Positions 23,298-50,145 of a stretch of DNA of 64,000 nucleotides are shown in pieces. Source of the stretch: Littorina saxatilis (lineage: Eukaryota > Mollusca > Gastropoda > Littorinimorpha > Littorinidae). Every line of letters begins with the position of its first letter. Within the stretch, counting starts at the first letter, position 1. The notes under the pieces were generated by a model that was given only the letters and a program-made list of their open reading frames with translations, did no database searches and was not told where the DNA came from. Where the stretch lies: NCBI RefSeq assembly GCF_037325665.1, contig NC_090248.1, forward strand, positions 20,647,137 to 20,711,136, in the 5' to 3' direction. Position numbers and translations under genes: made by a program.

Positions 23298-24132
23298 TGG
23301 ACATACTGTTTCCCACCCAAAAGCTTAGAAACAGGTTGATGTGGTGTGTGTTTGGTAACTGTGTTTTTCCATTGAATATGTTGACATTCTGACCTCGTTC
23401 GTATTTTCTTTTTTTTTTTACGGTTTTTTTCTTTGTTGCATTTCTACAGCTTTGTAGTTTATGAAAGTGATTGTTATTATCTGTTAGGGAAGGCCTGTTT
23501 GTTTAGTGCTTGGTTTGATGTGAAAATGGGGATTGTTTGTGTTTGGTTACCCAGAATAATACATGTACAAGTGTGTGTTCATTTACCTAGAAATATAAGT
23601 GTTTGCGCTTCACTGTTTTTAGTAGATCTATCGGTGACTTGGTCAAAAGTGTGCAAAATATCACTCCCTACACACCCCCAGTCTTGTGCATAAATCTAGT
23701 TTTCGAAAGCCTAACATAACTTGTTGTATGCTTGTTTCACCTTCAAATCTTCAAACTACTGCGGTGAGGTCTTCCATCTCAGATCCAAAACACTATAGAT
23801 GTTCATATGTATTTGTTTTTAACTTGAGGTTTTCAAGTTAACAGCCATTCTGATGAAAGTATATTAATGCTGCTTGATTTATATTGCAGATTTAACATTG
23901 AATGACTGTGTTGACATTCCATTGATATTATTTTCACAGCACAAAAAAACATTTAATGAACAATTGTGACATGTATCATGCTGATATTCCCTGCAATAGC
24001 GGTTAGACATCTCGAGCATCTTAGGTAACTTGAGTTATTCTGATAGAGACAACGTAAATCTATTTTTGACCTTTTGACTTTTATACACAAAGAACAAATT
24101 TTCAGATTTGATTTTGCTTGTTGAAATCTAGA

Positions 24133-24138
24133 AATAAA
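24133..24138 (+). promoter_or_regulatory. Polyadenylation signal of the FAS1 gene
   Basis: Canonical AATAAA about 1.09 kb after the stop, in an AT-rich stretch before CCTTGAAACCTTG. Confidence 0.5.
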
Positions 24139-24155
24139 ACCTTGAAACCTTGCTG

Positions 24156-25558
24156 TTAATTCTTTTTAGTTTGTTGGTTGGTTTTCGGAGAGGTACATGT
24201 AATCTGTTCATGCTTGTTCGTTGCACACACACTTCATAATATACAAAGTTTATTGACCGATATTTTCTTAAGAATTTCTGAATATTGCTCAAAGGGTATT
24301 TCGTACTGAGCATTGTCTGTTAACGTTTAGGAGAGATGCACTGAGGCTGATTTTTTGTAGGTTCACTGCAATACTTTCTTACTGAGATATTTATGAAACA
24401 GGATTTGGCATCACACATTTCAACAAAATGTCCCTAATTTTCTTGTTTAAGCTTGCAAGCACTCGAAAGAGAAGATACAAAGGTTATTCAGAAGTAGAGG
24501 AACTGTTCAGTTGAGTACCATTCCTACCAAGAAATTTCATGCGAGCTTTACTTGCTCAAGCTCTGTAAAACTGCCGTTATGGAAGTATGCAACATTGTTT
24601 TTAATAGAGATAAAAATGTGTGTGAAAAAGTACGCATGTTTAAAATCGTGCAGGAAAGAAAGGTGTGTGTGTTGACGTGTTGGTGCACATTTGAGTGTAC
24701 AGCGCGCATAGATAGGACAGTCAGCACAGCAGTCCTGCTTTTTACATCTTTTTCTTTCTTAAAATTGACCACATATTATTTGTAACATAGTAAAACCAGA
24801 GATACTTAGCATCTCTGGTAAAACAAACTTGCAATGTGAATATCTGGACAAATGATAAGAATGTGAGAGTCATGTATGCATTTGGAAAATTTAAAAAAAA
24901 TGTCGGTTACAAAATTTGAGTCGGCCTCTATGCACAAGCACATAGAACATTAAAACAATAACACAAATAAACTGAAATATTTCTAATTCACATGAAAGAT
25001 TGTTTGTTCATACTTGCATGGCTATATTCATGTCGGGTACAAGCCTTAATTCTTTGCTACAGGTATGCTGTCTGGAGCAATATTGTAAGCCATTGACCTA
25101 AATTAAAATCAAACAATACTTGCACACATTGTAACATCTATAAGCATTTCTTTTCAAGCATCATGGCTGCTGGGGTTTGTTAACATCCTCGGTTACTTTG
25201 CAAAAAATCTAAGTTGAAAATAGCAGGCCCAAACATGTACATCTATACACATGTGAAAACAACAAAGATCACAGAAATACAGTGAGTAGTTAATGTAACA
25301 CTGATTTCAGTAACTTGTTTCCTTATCGTTTTACCTCGCACACCAACAATTCTAGATTCCTCAACAGTAAAAAGTCACCTCACACTTATTTTAGTAGCTC
25401 ACGCACACGCAGACACACATTCACCCACACACACACACGTACAGATACACACACTAGTGCACATACATGTACACATTCAAATACAAATTGATAAATTATG
25501 ACACCAAGGGTGTGACTGAGATACATGCTGCTCAAACAATACCTGTTACTTGTTCTTA
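24156..25558. other. Intergenic DNA, no gene seen
   Basis: AT-rich sequence between the FAS1 gene and the foldback element. A degenerate CA microsatellite lies near 25400-25480. No exon or RNA gene recognised. Confidence 0.4.
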
Positions 25559-26600
25559 TTAAAGCTGTGGTCTATTTATGACTTTCCGGGGCTACGAGGT
25601 TGAAAAAAAAGGGATGCAATTCATGTACAGTACAGCAAACACTACCCGAAACCCCACCTATACGGCGTGTATGACCTTGAGAGCTTCAGTTAACGCTTGA
25701 ATTTTGCAGGGATAACATCCGGTTTGCTCTCTCAAGATTGATCATATTTTATCTTCAAGAGAGATCAAGGGGAAAAAAATAAACGCCCCGGCGAAGATTC
25801 GAACTCACGACCTCGAGACTTCGTGTCTGATGTCCTAACCACTGGGCTACTGCGCCAATTGAAAACAAGTCGCGTAAGGCGAAATTACTACATTTAGTCA
25901 AGCTGTGGAACTCACAGAATGAAACTGAACGTAGTCCGCCGCCAGTGCAAAAGGCAGTGAAAGTGACGAGCCTGTTTGGCGCGGTAGCGGTTGCGCTGTG
26001 CTTCATAGCACGCTTTACTGTACCTCTCTTCGTTTTAAGTTTCTGAGCGTGTTTTTAATCCAAACATATATCTATGTTTTTGGAATCAGGAACCGACAAG
26101 GAATAAGTTGAAATTGTTTTTAAATCAATTTCGGAAATTTAATTTTGATCATAATTTTTATATTTTTAATTTTCAGAGCTTGTTTTTAATCCAAATATAA
26201 CATATTCATATGTTTTTGGAATCAGAACATGATAAAGAATAAGATGAACGTAAATTTGGATCGTTTTATAAAAAATTTTTTTTTTTTACAATTTTCAGAT
26301 ATTTAATGACCAAAGTCATTAATTAATTTTTAAGCCACCAAGCTGAAATGCAATACCGAAGTCCGACCTTCGTCGAAGATTGCATGGCCAAAATTTCAAT
26401 CAATTTGATTGAAAAATGAGGGTGTGACAGTGCCGCCTCAACTTTTACAAAAAGCCGGATATGACGTCATCAAAGACATTTATCGAAAAAATGAAAAACC
26501 TTCCGGGGATATAATTCCCAGGAACTCTCATGTAAAATTTCATAAAGATTGGTCCAGTAGTTTAGTCTGATTCGCTCTACACACACACACACACACACAG

Positions 26601-26634
<34 letters not shown>

Positions 26635-27357
26635 CACACCCTCGTCTCGTAAACTTGACTAAATGTAAAAAGGTGGGAAAACATTGATATGAACTCATGT
26701 TATGTTATTATTGAAGCAGCATGATTTATATCTCTATCCGCCCACTGTTCAGAAGTGAATACATGTATAACTTTTTCTTTGATATCTGTTTTCAAGTGCA
26801 CAGAGCTTTGGAGAGATTCAATTACTGTTCTTGTCATTTTTCTTGCATGTTGTAAATAGAGATATCGCAGTTATTTGCATGGCGCGAATGTCGTGTAGCC
26901 TGCATGACGGTGTAAACATGTACTGCGATTCCGTGAAACATGTTTGCAAATAAAGGCAAATTTGAATGGCAATTTTTATGTTTTTGCAACGCATGAATGG
27001 TAATTCAAGCGTAGAATGATATAAAATTATTATTTTTTCTATTTTTGACAACACTGGTGGAATGGCCTAGCGGTTAAGACATCGGCCCCGACATTTCGAG
27101 GCCCCGAGGCCTTGAGTTCGAATCCCTGCCAAGTCGTTTATTTTTTCTGCTCGATACTTCTTGACAAGTATGCTCAGCTCTGAGAGAGCAAACCGGATGT
27201 TACCACTGCAAAATTCAAGCGTTGACTGAAGAGGTCACACACGCGGTATAGATGGGGTTTCAGGTAGCGTTTGCTGTACAGAATTCTGTACATGATTTTC
27301 AGCCCTATCTTTTCAAACTCGTAGCCCCGGATAGTCATAAATAGACCACAGCTTTAA
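25559..27357. mobile_element. Head-to-head double-SINE foldback element, copy 2, with nested repeat
   Basis: Same ends as 14184-15167 (TTAAAGCTGTGG and CCACAGCTTTAA) but the whole unit is inverted relative to it. It is interrupted at 25865-26670 by an ACAAGTCGCG-family copy. tRNA-like heads are at about 25853-25785 (minus) and 27055-27135 (plus). Without the insert it is about 0.99 kb, the length of copy 1. Confidence 0.75.
25865..26670 (+). repeat. ACAAGTCGCG-family repeat nested in the double-SINE element
   Basis: Begins ACAAGTCGCGTAAGGCGAAA and ends TTGACTAAATGTAAAA. Slightly shorter than other copies near the 3' end. Confidence 0.85.
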
Positions 27358-27507
27358 TTGCCTTGGGAAGTAATACATCACATGTTATACACACCTATAA
27401 CTTATATCTACTATTTACATACACTCATTTAAACACTTCAGTCTGTGGTTGCACAGTCCCTCAAATAACATCACCAGCCTACAGTCATGGGAAAACATCA
27501 AGCTAGA

Positions 27508-27688
27508 TACAGTGGAACCCCCCTTTTAAGACTCCCCAATTTCAGATCTGCCCCCCCCCCCCCCCCCTCTTTTTGAGACCTTGGTTTTCAAGATCTTCTG
27601 TTCATAACCTCTGTAGATTTACCTCCCTCCGTTTAAAGACTTGATTTTCTCAGATTATTGGAGGTCTCAAAAGGGGGGTTCCACTGTA
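27508..27688. mobile_element. 181-bp Tc1/mariner-like MITE
   Basis: TACAGTGGAACCCCCCTTTT at the left is mirrored by AAAAGGGGGGTTCCACTGTA at the right. The terminal TA bases fit a TA target duplication. Remnants of the same family are at about 4886-5003 and 18990-19156. Confidence 0.75.
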
Positions 27689-27984
27689 CAATCTTGCTGC
27701 ATAATCTTGAGACAGAATATAATGTCTATCATAGTAAAACTACTTCACACCAAGTCTAAAAGCATGCACACTTTGTGATCTATTCGGTTTGAAATATGCA
27801 TAATTGTATAGCTGCCTTTACTCAAACGCACAAGACATAAAATTGTATGATATCACATATGTGCTTGCAGTACATGTATTCACTCTGAATCATCAGAACA
27901 CGTGATGATGTGGATCAATTTTGTTCATGTACAGTTGATCTGTTAGTTCGGAACCACATGGTCATGTTTACTTGTGATCAAACG

Positions 27985-28071
27985 AGAAAACACACACACA
28001 CACACACACAAACACATGTACAAGAATACAGATAAAAACACACACACATATACACTCTGCATGTAAGCGCA

Positions 28072-28124
<53 letters not shown>

Positions 28125-28179
28125 AACACATGTACAAGAATACAGAAGAAAAAAAACATACACTCTGCATGTAAACGCA

Positions 28180-28245
<66 letters not shown>
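27985..28245. repeat. Long CA microsatellites in a duplicated block
   Basis: Three (CA)n tracts are separated by direct copies of ACATGTACAAGAATACAG and ACTCTGCATGTAAACGC. Cysteine/valine-rich open frames here are artefacts of the repeat. Confidence 0.85.
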
Positions 28246-28711
28246 CATACACTCATGATGTGCATTTCCCTCCCTTATCATTTTTCTTAGACACGTCACA
28301 CCATTCCCATCAGTTTTTTTCTGGCTCATCTTTCTAATACAGGTGGCTTTTGAATAACTATTTTACCCAATAGCGCAGTGAAATACTCACGTGGGTTATT
28401 TCCACACTAACACACTAAATCATTGAGATATTCCACCTTCAACTCTACTATGTACCTGAAACACAGGTACATCTCCCAATGAAGGACACTTTTGTTATGC
28501 CTCAGTCTATAAACTTTAAAACTGAATTGAACCTGCTATGGGAGAACACCTGCAATGTAGGACCATGTTTGACTGGTGCTGGGTACCCTCTCATCAGAGG
28601 GACCACTGTACTCTTCTCAAAAGAATTGGACACCAAGAAAACAGATCTGCATATCTAATCTATGTAGGTGCCGTTCACTTTGTCTTGATACATCTCCCCA
28701 ACTGAGTGGCA

Positions 28712-28717
28712 TTTATT
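28712..28717 (-). promoter_or_regulatory. Possible polyadenylation signal of the tandem-flytrap receptor
   Basis: AATAAA on the minus strand, about 155 bp past the stop codon at 28870. It is the nearest canonical signal; a later one may be used. Confidence 0.4.
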
Positions 28718-28869
28718 CAGTCACCCGTCATTCTTCACTAATAGTCATTTTGATATTCTTCTCTTCAACCACGCACACGTTTGTCCAAGCACAGCTCATC
28801 TGGTTATCATCTCAACGCGATGGTGTGCAATATTCTCCTCTTGCAAAAAGATAAATGTCAAGATGGACA

Positions 28870-42946
<14,077 letters not shown>

Positions 42947-43023
42947 CTGTGCGGGGAAGGGAGAAGAAAGCAACATTGAATATGATGGAAGAATATGTTT
43001 GCGCAATATTTATGGCTAAGGTT

Positions 43024-43026
<3 letters not shown>

Positions 43027-43087
<61 letters not shown>
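43027..43087. repeat. CT microsatellite
   Basis: (CT)n directly before the CTGCAG-palindrome element; a second CT run follows it at 44159-44184. Confidence 0.95.
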
Positions 43088-43090
<3 letters not shown>

Positions 43091-44155
43091 TGGCGGATTA
43101 TGACATTATTCAGTTATTCTGCAGAAAAACCAAAATGCTGGAGAAAAACTGTCTTTTCTGCAGCATTTCTGCATAATGTCATCTTTCGCAGAAGCAGCGT
43201 TTTTTTCTGCAGCAAAACATTTTACTGCAGTAAATTTGAAATCAAGAATGCTGCAGTAAAACGGTGCTGTTGTTTTACTGCAGAAAACCTGTTTTTATTT
43301 TTTCTGCAGCATTTTGTACTGGCTCTTGGCGGATTATGACATTATTCAGTTATTCTGCAGAAAAACAGAAATGCTGGAGAAAAACTGTCTTTTCTGCAGC
43401 ATTTCTGCATAATGTCATCTTTCGCCGAAGCAACGGGTTTTTCTGGAGCAAAACATTTTACTGCAGTAAAATTGAAATCAAGAATGCTGCAGTAAAACGG
43501 TGTTGTTGTTTTACTGCAGAAAACCTGTTTACACTTTTTCTGCAGAATTTTGTACTGGCTCATTATAATGTTGGAGCACGCGAGCCCCCCTCTGTCGAGA
43601 GATGGACTCATCCAGAATTACCAATAGTTACAAACTATTATACTATCCCAGGGGGCGACGAATACAAACGCTACTTTACAAGGTCGTTCGTTTTTCTCCA
43701 GAAAAACTGTGACAGACTATTCTGCAGTAAAACAACATCACCGTTTTACTGCAGCATTCTTGAATTCAAATTTACTGCAGTAAAACTGTTTTACTGCAGA
43801 AAAAAACGTTGCTCTCGCGAAAGATGACATTATGCAGAAATGCTGCAGAAAAGACAGTTTTTCTCCAGCATTTCGGTTTTTCTCCAGAATAACTGAATAA
43901 TGTCATAATCCGCCAAGAGCCAGTACAAAATGCTGCAGAAAAAATAAAAACAGGTTTTCTGCAGTAAAACAACAGCACCGTTTTACTGCAGCATTCTTGA
44001 TTTCAATTTTACTGCAGTAAAATGTTTTGCTCCAGAAAAACCCGTTGCTTCTGCGAAAGATGACATTATGCAGAAATGCTGCAGAAAAGAACGGTTTTTC
44101 TCCAGCATTTCTGTTTTTCTGCAGAATAACTGAATAAAGTCATCATCCGCCAAGG
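43088..44155. mobile_element. CTGCAG-palindrome foldback element, copy 1
   Basis: Built from short modules such as TTTTACTGCAGTAAAA, TTTCTGCAGCATTTCTGCAT and GAGAAAAACTGTCTTTTCTG. CTTGGCGGATTATGACATTA occurs at 43089 and 43325 and inverted near 43905 and 44140, so the outer parts form two nested inverted repeats. The centre (43560-43690) is unique and shared with the copy at 51700-52527. No long gene; open frames come from the repeated modules. Confidence 0.7.
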
Positions 44156-44185
44156 ATATTTCTCTCTCTCTCTCTCTCTCTCTTT

Positions 44186-44271
44186 ATATTTAGTCAAGTT
44201 TTGACTAAATATTTTAACATCGAGGGGGAATCGAAACGAGGGTCGTGGTGTATGTGTGTGTGTATGTGTGT

Positions 44272-44311
<40 letters not shown>

Positions 44312-44721
44312 AGAGCGATTCAGACCAAACTACTGGACCGATCTTTATGAAATTTGACATGAGAGTTCCTGGGATTGATATCCCCATACGTTTTTTTCAT
44401 TTTTTTGATAAATGTCTTTGATGACGTCATATCCGGCTTTTCGTGAAAGTTGAGGCGGCACTGTCACGCCCTCATTTTTCAACCAAATTGGTTGAAATTT
44501 TGGTCAAGTAATCTTCGACGAAGCCCGGGGTTCGGTATTGCATTTCAGCTTGGTGGCTTAAAAATTAATTAATGACTTTGGTCATTAAAAATCGGAAAAT
44601 TGTAAAAAAAAAAAAAAATTTATAAAACGATCCAAATTTACGTTTATCTTATTCTCCATCATTTGCTGATTCCAAAAACATATAAATATGTTATATTCGG
44701 ATTAAAAACAAGCTCTGAAAA
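44186..44721 (-). repeat. ACAAGTCGCG-family repeat, truncated
   Basis: Starts ATATTTAGTCAAG and stops abruptly after AAGCTCTGAAAATT, where the DIRS-like element begins. The missing half is not found on the far side. Confidence 0.8.
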
Positions 44722-46110
44722 TTGAAAATTTTCATCTAAATTTTAATTTGATTATATACTTACCCAACTCACATCAAGCAATTTACTCCAGTTTAGTGCT
44801 AGGACGCTGAATAGCATCGCCTTGGTAACAAGGGGAGGTCACCCTAAAAAAGAGCTACCTTGACCCCTTAACATGACAAAGTCACGCGTGACTTCCTGAC
44901 CTTGCCGCCATCTTTGAATCATTCAATCGAAAGCGAACATAGAAAAATTTCCCTCTTTTTTAGGAAAAAAACCCCCATAAAAACCCCAAAAGCGGGGCAG
45001 GCGGGCGGGTATCAACTATGTGAGTTGGGTAAGTATATAATCAAATTAAAATTTAGATGAAAATTTTCAATTAAATTACATTCTTATCCCAACTCACATC
45101 AAGCAGAATGCTAATGAAGGAGGTGGGGAAACAAAATTCCACTTGTCCAGCAGCGACAATGGCTGGTAGGGAGCTACTGCCACCATGACGAGTGCTGGCC
45201 ACATCTCGCAGGTAAAAGTTGATGAAAAACGCCCTGCGATTTCCAGTAGGCAGCGTCTAAGACCTCTGCCAGCACGCCTGAGCGGAGGACTGCCAGAGAA
45301 GTAGCCCAGGCTCTGGCTTCATGAGTTCTTGACAACTTCATAGGAAGGACAGAATGCCCAATCCCAACTTGTCTGTGCCACCACGCATACGCTTGTTTAA
45401 TAAGCGTAGAGACCCATCTTACCAAAGTGACCCGCGACAAGTCCTTGCTCCTTTCAGTGTCAACTGAGATGAAGAGCAGTTTTTGGTCCCTAGACCTAAT
45501 GGGCGTGGTACGGGATAAGTAGCTGGTAAGAGTACGAACAGGACAATTGACCATATCAGGGTCACCAGACGCAAGAATCCTACTTAAAGGAGGAATGCGA
45601 ATAACAGAGGAGGACAGACCTTGTTTTTGGTTTTGGCAAGGAACTCCGGCCGAAATCTTAAAACAAAAGAGCCATAGCTCTCAAAAGAAATATCCTTAGC
45701 CAGGCCTGAAAGAGCGTGCACCTCACCGCCTCCACGGGCAGAGGCTAACAAAACGAGGAACAAGGCTTTACGAGTCAAGTTAGCTAAGCTCGCTGAAGCT
45801 AAAGGTTCGAAATCCGAAAAGGCTAGAAACTTGAGTACCAAAAAATAAGTCCCACGCGGGAAGAGGGGACTTAGCCTTCGTAAAACCAATCGCTGCCCCC
45901 TTAATAACACTAGCAATTACACCGCCCAGGTTAATGCTATGCCCTAATTGCTTCAGAGTAGAAGAAATGGCTGAGCGCCTGACTCTCAAAAAAGAAGGAG
46001 CCAAGCCCTGAGCAGCCAAACACGAGAGATGATTTGCTACATGCATAGAGCGAGGTGAAGTAGCAGTAACTCCATTCCCCGAGCACCACTTTGTCCAAGC
46101 TGACCAGTGT
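44722..46110 (-). mobile_element. DIRS-like tyrosine-recombinase retroelement fossil (runs into gap)
   Basis: Remnants of a tyrosine recombinase of DIRS/Ngaro type lie at about 45174-46046 on the minus strand; motifs such as THEARAWATSLA and LVLLASARGGGEVHALS recall that family. The outer end, 44722-45070, is a 349-bp foldback with perfect 53-bp inverted arms. The element is broken (roughly two to four breaks) and not intact. The clean arms suggest a fairly young insertion, later than the ACAAGTCGCG copy it interrupts. The other end is lost in the assembly gap. Confidence 0.65.
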
Positions 46111-46310
46111 NNNNNNNNNNNNNNNNNNNNNNNNNNNNNNNNNNNNNNNNNNNNNNNNNNNNNNNNNNNNNNNNNNNNNNNNNNNNNNNNNNNNNNNNNN
46201 NNNNNNNNNNNNNNNNNNNNNNNNNNNNNNNNNNNNNNNNNNNNNNNNNNNNNNNNNNNNNNNNNNNNNNNNNNNNNNNNNNNNNNNNNNNNNNNNNNNN
46301 NNNNNNNNNN
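46111..46310. other. Assembly gap (200 N)
   Basis: A run of exactly 200 N, probably a placeholder of unknown true size, bordered on the right by a CT microsatellite (46311-46346). Sequence missing here could include the rest of the DIRS-like element and receptor exons. Confidence 0.99.
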
Positions 46311-46346
<36 letters not shown>

Positions 46347-46349
<3 letters not shown>

Positions 46350-47423
46350 TTATTAAATGAGTTCACAACAAGTGCCAAGACACTGACACCAAATACAAAG
46401 CCATACAAGTTACTTGGATATTCAAGGAGCAAACGAAACAGCTGACGAGTAATCATATTCATACCTGACTTTGAAGAAAGGCAACACTCAGTCAACAGCC
46501 GACCTCCCACCTACTGTAGCATTTGGGCTATAGTTTACCGACAGATATATATATATATACCGACGTTATCATGGCGACATCACTACTACTGTTGACACTC
46601 CTAACACATACAATCTGCTATATCGGAATATATATATATACACTCAGGATGTTCTTTCACAATCGTTATGTGCACAAAATTGTAGATCGCTTCTCCCTCC
46701 TGTTCAAGATAATGGCAACACAATAATTCACAACTGAAAGTTTCTGCGCGACAAATATATTCGGTGTCAACTCGTGTGGAGCCCCAGAACTGCTCTTTTG
46801 TTATGCACAAGTAATAACGTCTGAGCTGATAACACCGTTTTAGGGTGCAGGGAAAAAACACACACTGCAGTGATAAGGGCAGTTTGTAAGCTGGGTGTTT
46901 TATCACTGTGTCAAAGCTGACTTCAAAGTGAAACCACTTTTGGAGTGTCCCTTAACACGGATCGGTACATGCATTTACATTCGTTTTATGGAAAGGTCAT
47001 CTGAACATGTATCATTGGCTCAAACTGTGGCAACAAAAACTGAAATTGTTTTGCTAGGCAGTAAACATTTAAATCTAGTGAGCTTGTTTTCGGACACACA
47101 CACACATACACAGCCCCCCCCCCCCCCCTGCCCCAACCCGCCCCCCCCCCCCCACCTCCCCCCTGCCTCTCGCTATCCCCATCCCCGGGCTTTTTCTCAC
47201 GCCATGCATTTCCGTGTAATTCATACAATTTGTTTCGAATACCTATGCTCACCTGCAAAAATTCATCCGGAACCATAAGTCAAAACAATACATAACCTAT
47301 TTGACAAAAACAAAATGGGCTGATAGGTAATCACACACGCACACACACGCACGAACGCACGCACGCACCCACGCACACACACACACGCGCTTGCACCCAT
47401 GCATTGACGCACGCCGCGCACGC

Positions 47424-47456
<33 letters not shown>

Positions 47457-49612
47457 TCAGTATACACTTGCACGCAGATACTGACGCACGCACAGCCAGA
47501 CAGACACACACACATACACGCACTCATGCGCGCACGCATATATAACAGAGAGACAGATACGAACACACACAGACAAACGACAAACATACACCCACATCAG
47601 TCCACCACCCCCCCCCCCCCCGCCACACACACACACACACATGCTTTGTTCCGAATACACATGTGACTCCCCAACGTCAAAGTAAAAACAACATGCATCA
47701 GAATACACCAAGTGCTAAACTATAAGATCACGTCAAGTTATAATTATGGTTTCACAATGTATGCTTATGTCATGCAGAATGTATTCAGACAACAGGGTTT
47801 CAATGAATGTGGGTGAGCCTTCACAACAGCCACCGACAAGTACCACGTCAGTATTCAGTTTCCACATTAATAATTGTATCAAAGGTTACGTACGCTTCAC
47901 CTGCTATGCTACAGTAAACCCCATCTTTAAAGGCATATGTACGCGCTCCCGTGTTTACAAAGTGTAGTTTGCCCATAATCGATGTCAAACGCACCATAAG
48001 ACCATATAATGACGATATGTCACCATGCGCGGACCATAATACATGCATTACAGCTTGTTCTAGCCTCTGAAAAAGTGAGGATGTCAACAAAGCCGCGGTG
48101 TTAGCTCCCTTGCATCAACGTTACATGTGTTGCCAAATCTATAAATAGGACGATCCAGATCAAAATGAAAATTAACATATCTCAACATTGAAGGGGTCCT
48201 AGACCACAATATTTTGCAGGGAACTTAATTTAGCATGTCTCCAGCTGTTGGTAAAGCAATTAGCGTGTATAGTCATCGAGTACATATGCCTTTAAAGACT
48301 CCTAGATACCAGAGAAAATCGGGTCATAAAAAGTAGGTCGTTTTAAATGGAAATATATTCTAAATAGAATATGTGCTTCTGCTATGCGTCGCGTGTCTTG
48401 GCGAACAGGTTTCAGATTGGACAACAATAAACCGCAGTTAATGTTGCATTCACGTAAGAATAATAGTCCTGTGTCACACGCTTAATTAAGTAGGCCTTTT
48501 TTTCTTCACGGAAAATAAAATGACAGACAGAAAATGTCACGCTACAAAGACAGTTTGCTGGTCATGGACTTTTATGGCGGCCTACACACCGAGTTTGTCT
48601 ATTCATGTGCTTGTTCGTGTTTTGTTGTTCATGGTGGTTTTAATTTCATGTTGTGTTTCGCGCATTTGTTCTCTCATAGACCCGTGCCTAAACTATTTTA
48701 GCGGACAATGAAAAACTAGTAGCTCCTGTATCAGTTGAACGTTTGCGCATTGCTGTTGGCACTAAAGAGGCAAGAATGTGAAACTACTAAATAACTGAAT
48801 GTATGCATGCTTGTCTATACGAATATTAACCGTGACAAATAACACTGGCTGCCAAATAAATTTGAACAAAAATATGTCGCAAGCTGTCTTTTCAACATGC
48901 GTGACCCGTGGGTGTCACTTTGACACAACACAGCTGCTAATACATGATTTGCACTGGCTGTGAGACACAGTCAGTCCAGACACCGTAGTGTCGAGACGAC
49001 CATTGTCTTTTACAATCCCTTGACCAACAGGCGTGTACGCAAAGTGGCTCTCTCACCCCAGTTAATAAACGTTAAATGCAAAGGTGCGATTTATGGGCTG
49101 CATTTGTTTCAGTAAGGTAACCAGTTGATCATTGCGTAAACACAACTTGACTTTCAAACAGTAAATGCAAAGGTGCGGTTTATGGGCTGCATTAGTGTTT
49201 CAGTCAGGTAACCAGTTGATCATTGCGTAAACACAACTTTCAAACCGTAAATGCTAAGACGCGGCTTATATGCAGCTTTTTTCCATGATCAATGACATAA
49301 ACAAAATCATCCCAGCTTACAAACGGGAAAGGCAGAAAGCTGGCTTACGAGCTCAGTATTAAGAAATCTGGTCGCCGGGTGTTTGGGAATTCCGGAAAGC
49401 CTTTGCTGTGTCACTGACGCGTGTGTGGTGTTGATCAATAGCATAAGGTGGACTGGACAAACATAATTATGAAACCTTGGCCGGAAATCGAAGGTACGGT
49501 TTGGACGGAAAAGGGGAGTAGCTTGGACCAACACCAAGCCGGGTCATCTGGCACGGAAGTATGAAACGACTCTCTGTTAAAATATTGTCCAAAGTTAGAA
49601 ATCGAATCTTTA
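46347..49612. other. Low-copy DNA with microsatellites, no gene recognised
   Basis: CA/CG-rich and poly-C tracts lie at about 47093-47165 and 47331-47640. 49067-49280 is a tandem repeat of roughly 87 bp (TTTATGGGCTGCATT, GTAACCAGTTGATCATTGCG), about 2.3 copies. I searched the minus strand for the missing first lobe of the receptor and saw nothing convincing. Confidence 0.5.
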
Positions 49613-50145
49613 TCAATCAATCAATCAATATGAGGCTTATATCGCGCGTATTCCGTGGGTACAGTTCTAAGCGCAGGGATTTATTTTTTAAATTTTTTTT
49701 AAATTTTTATTTTATGCAATTTATATCGAGCACATATTCAAGGCGCAGGGATTTATTTATGCCGTGTGAGATGGAATTTTTTTACACAATACATCACGCA
49801 TTCACATCGGCCAGCAGATCGCAGCCATTTCGGCGCATATCCTACTTTTCACGGCCTATTATTCCAAGTCACACGGGTATTTTGGTGGACATTTTTATCT
49901 ATGCCCATACAATTTTGCCAGGAAAGACCCTTTTGTCAATCGTGGGATCTTTAACGTGCACACCCCAATGTAGTGTACACGAAGGGACCTCGGTTTTTCG
50001 TCTCATCCGAAAGACTAGCACTTGAACCCACCACCTAGGTTAGGAAAGGGGGGAGAAAATTGCTAACGCCCTGACCCAGGCCGGGGTCGAACTCACAACC
50101 TCTCGCTTCCGAGCGCAAGTGCGTTACCACTCGGCCACCCAGTCT
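49613..50145 (-). mobile_element. Near full-length tRNA-headed SINE
   Basis: Tail (ATCA)n at 49613, body with two GCGCAGGGATTTATTT motifs, and tRNA-like head at 50145-50070 on the minus strand. Same family as 12073-12602. Confidence 0.85.

Larger units (their letters stand above)
23045..24155 (+). other. FAS1 3' untranslated region
   Basis: Runs from the stop at 23044 to shortly after AATAAA at 24133-24138. It contains a 197-bp MITE-like insert at 23101-23297. The rest is AT-rich without other recognisable elements. Confidence 0.6.

Noticed and set aside
27968-28337. Long cysteine/valine or threonine/histidine open frames
   Set aside because: They are translations of CA/TG microsatellites; the same happens at 34235-34605, 38617-38802, 47263-47711 and 52615-52970.
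43264-43978. Phe/Cys/Lys-rich frames such as FSAAFLHNVIF
   Set aside because: They recur in several orientations because they translate the CTGCAG modules.
47253-47276. MVPDEFLQ before a GTGAGC donor, resembling MLVPDEFRDF of the receptor exon at 37871-37284
   Set aside because: Only six residues match, a stop lies directly upstream and no acceptor is visible; taken as coincidence.
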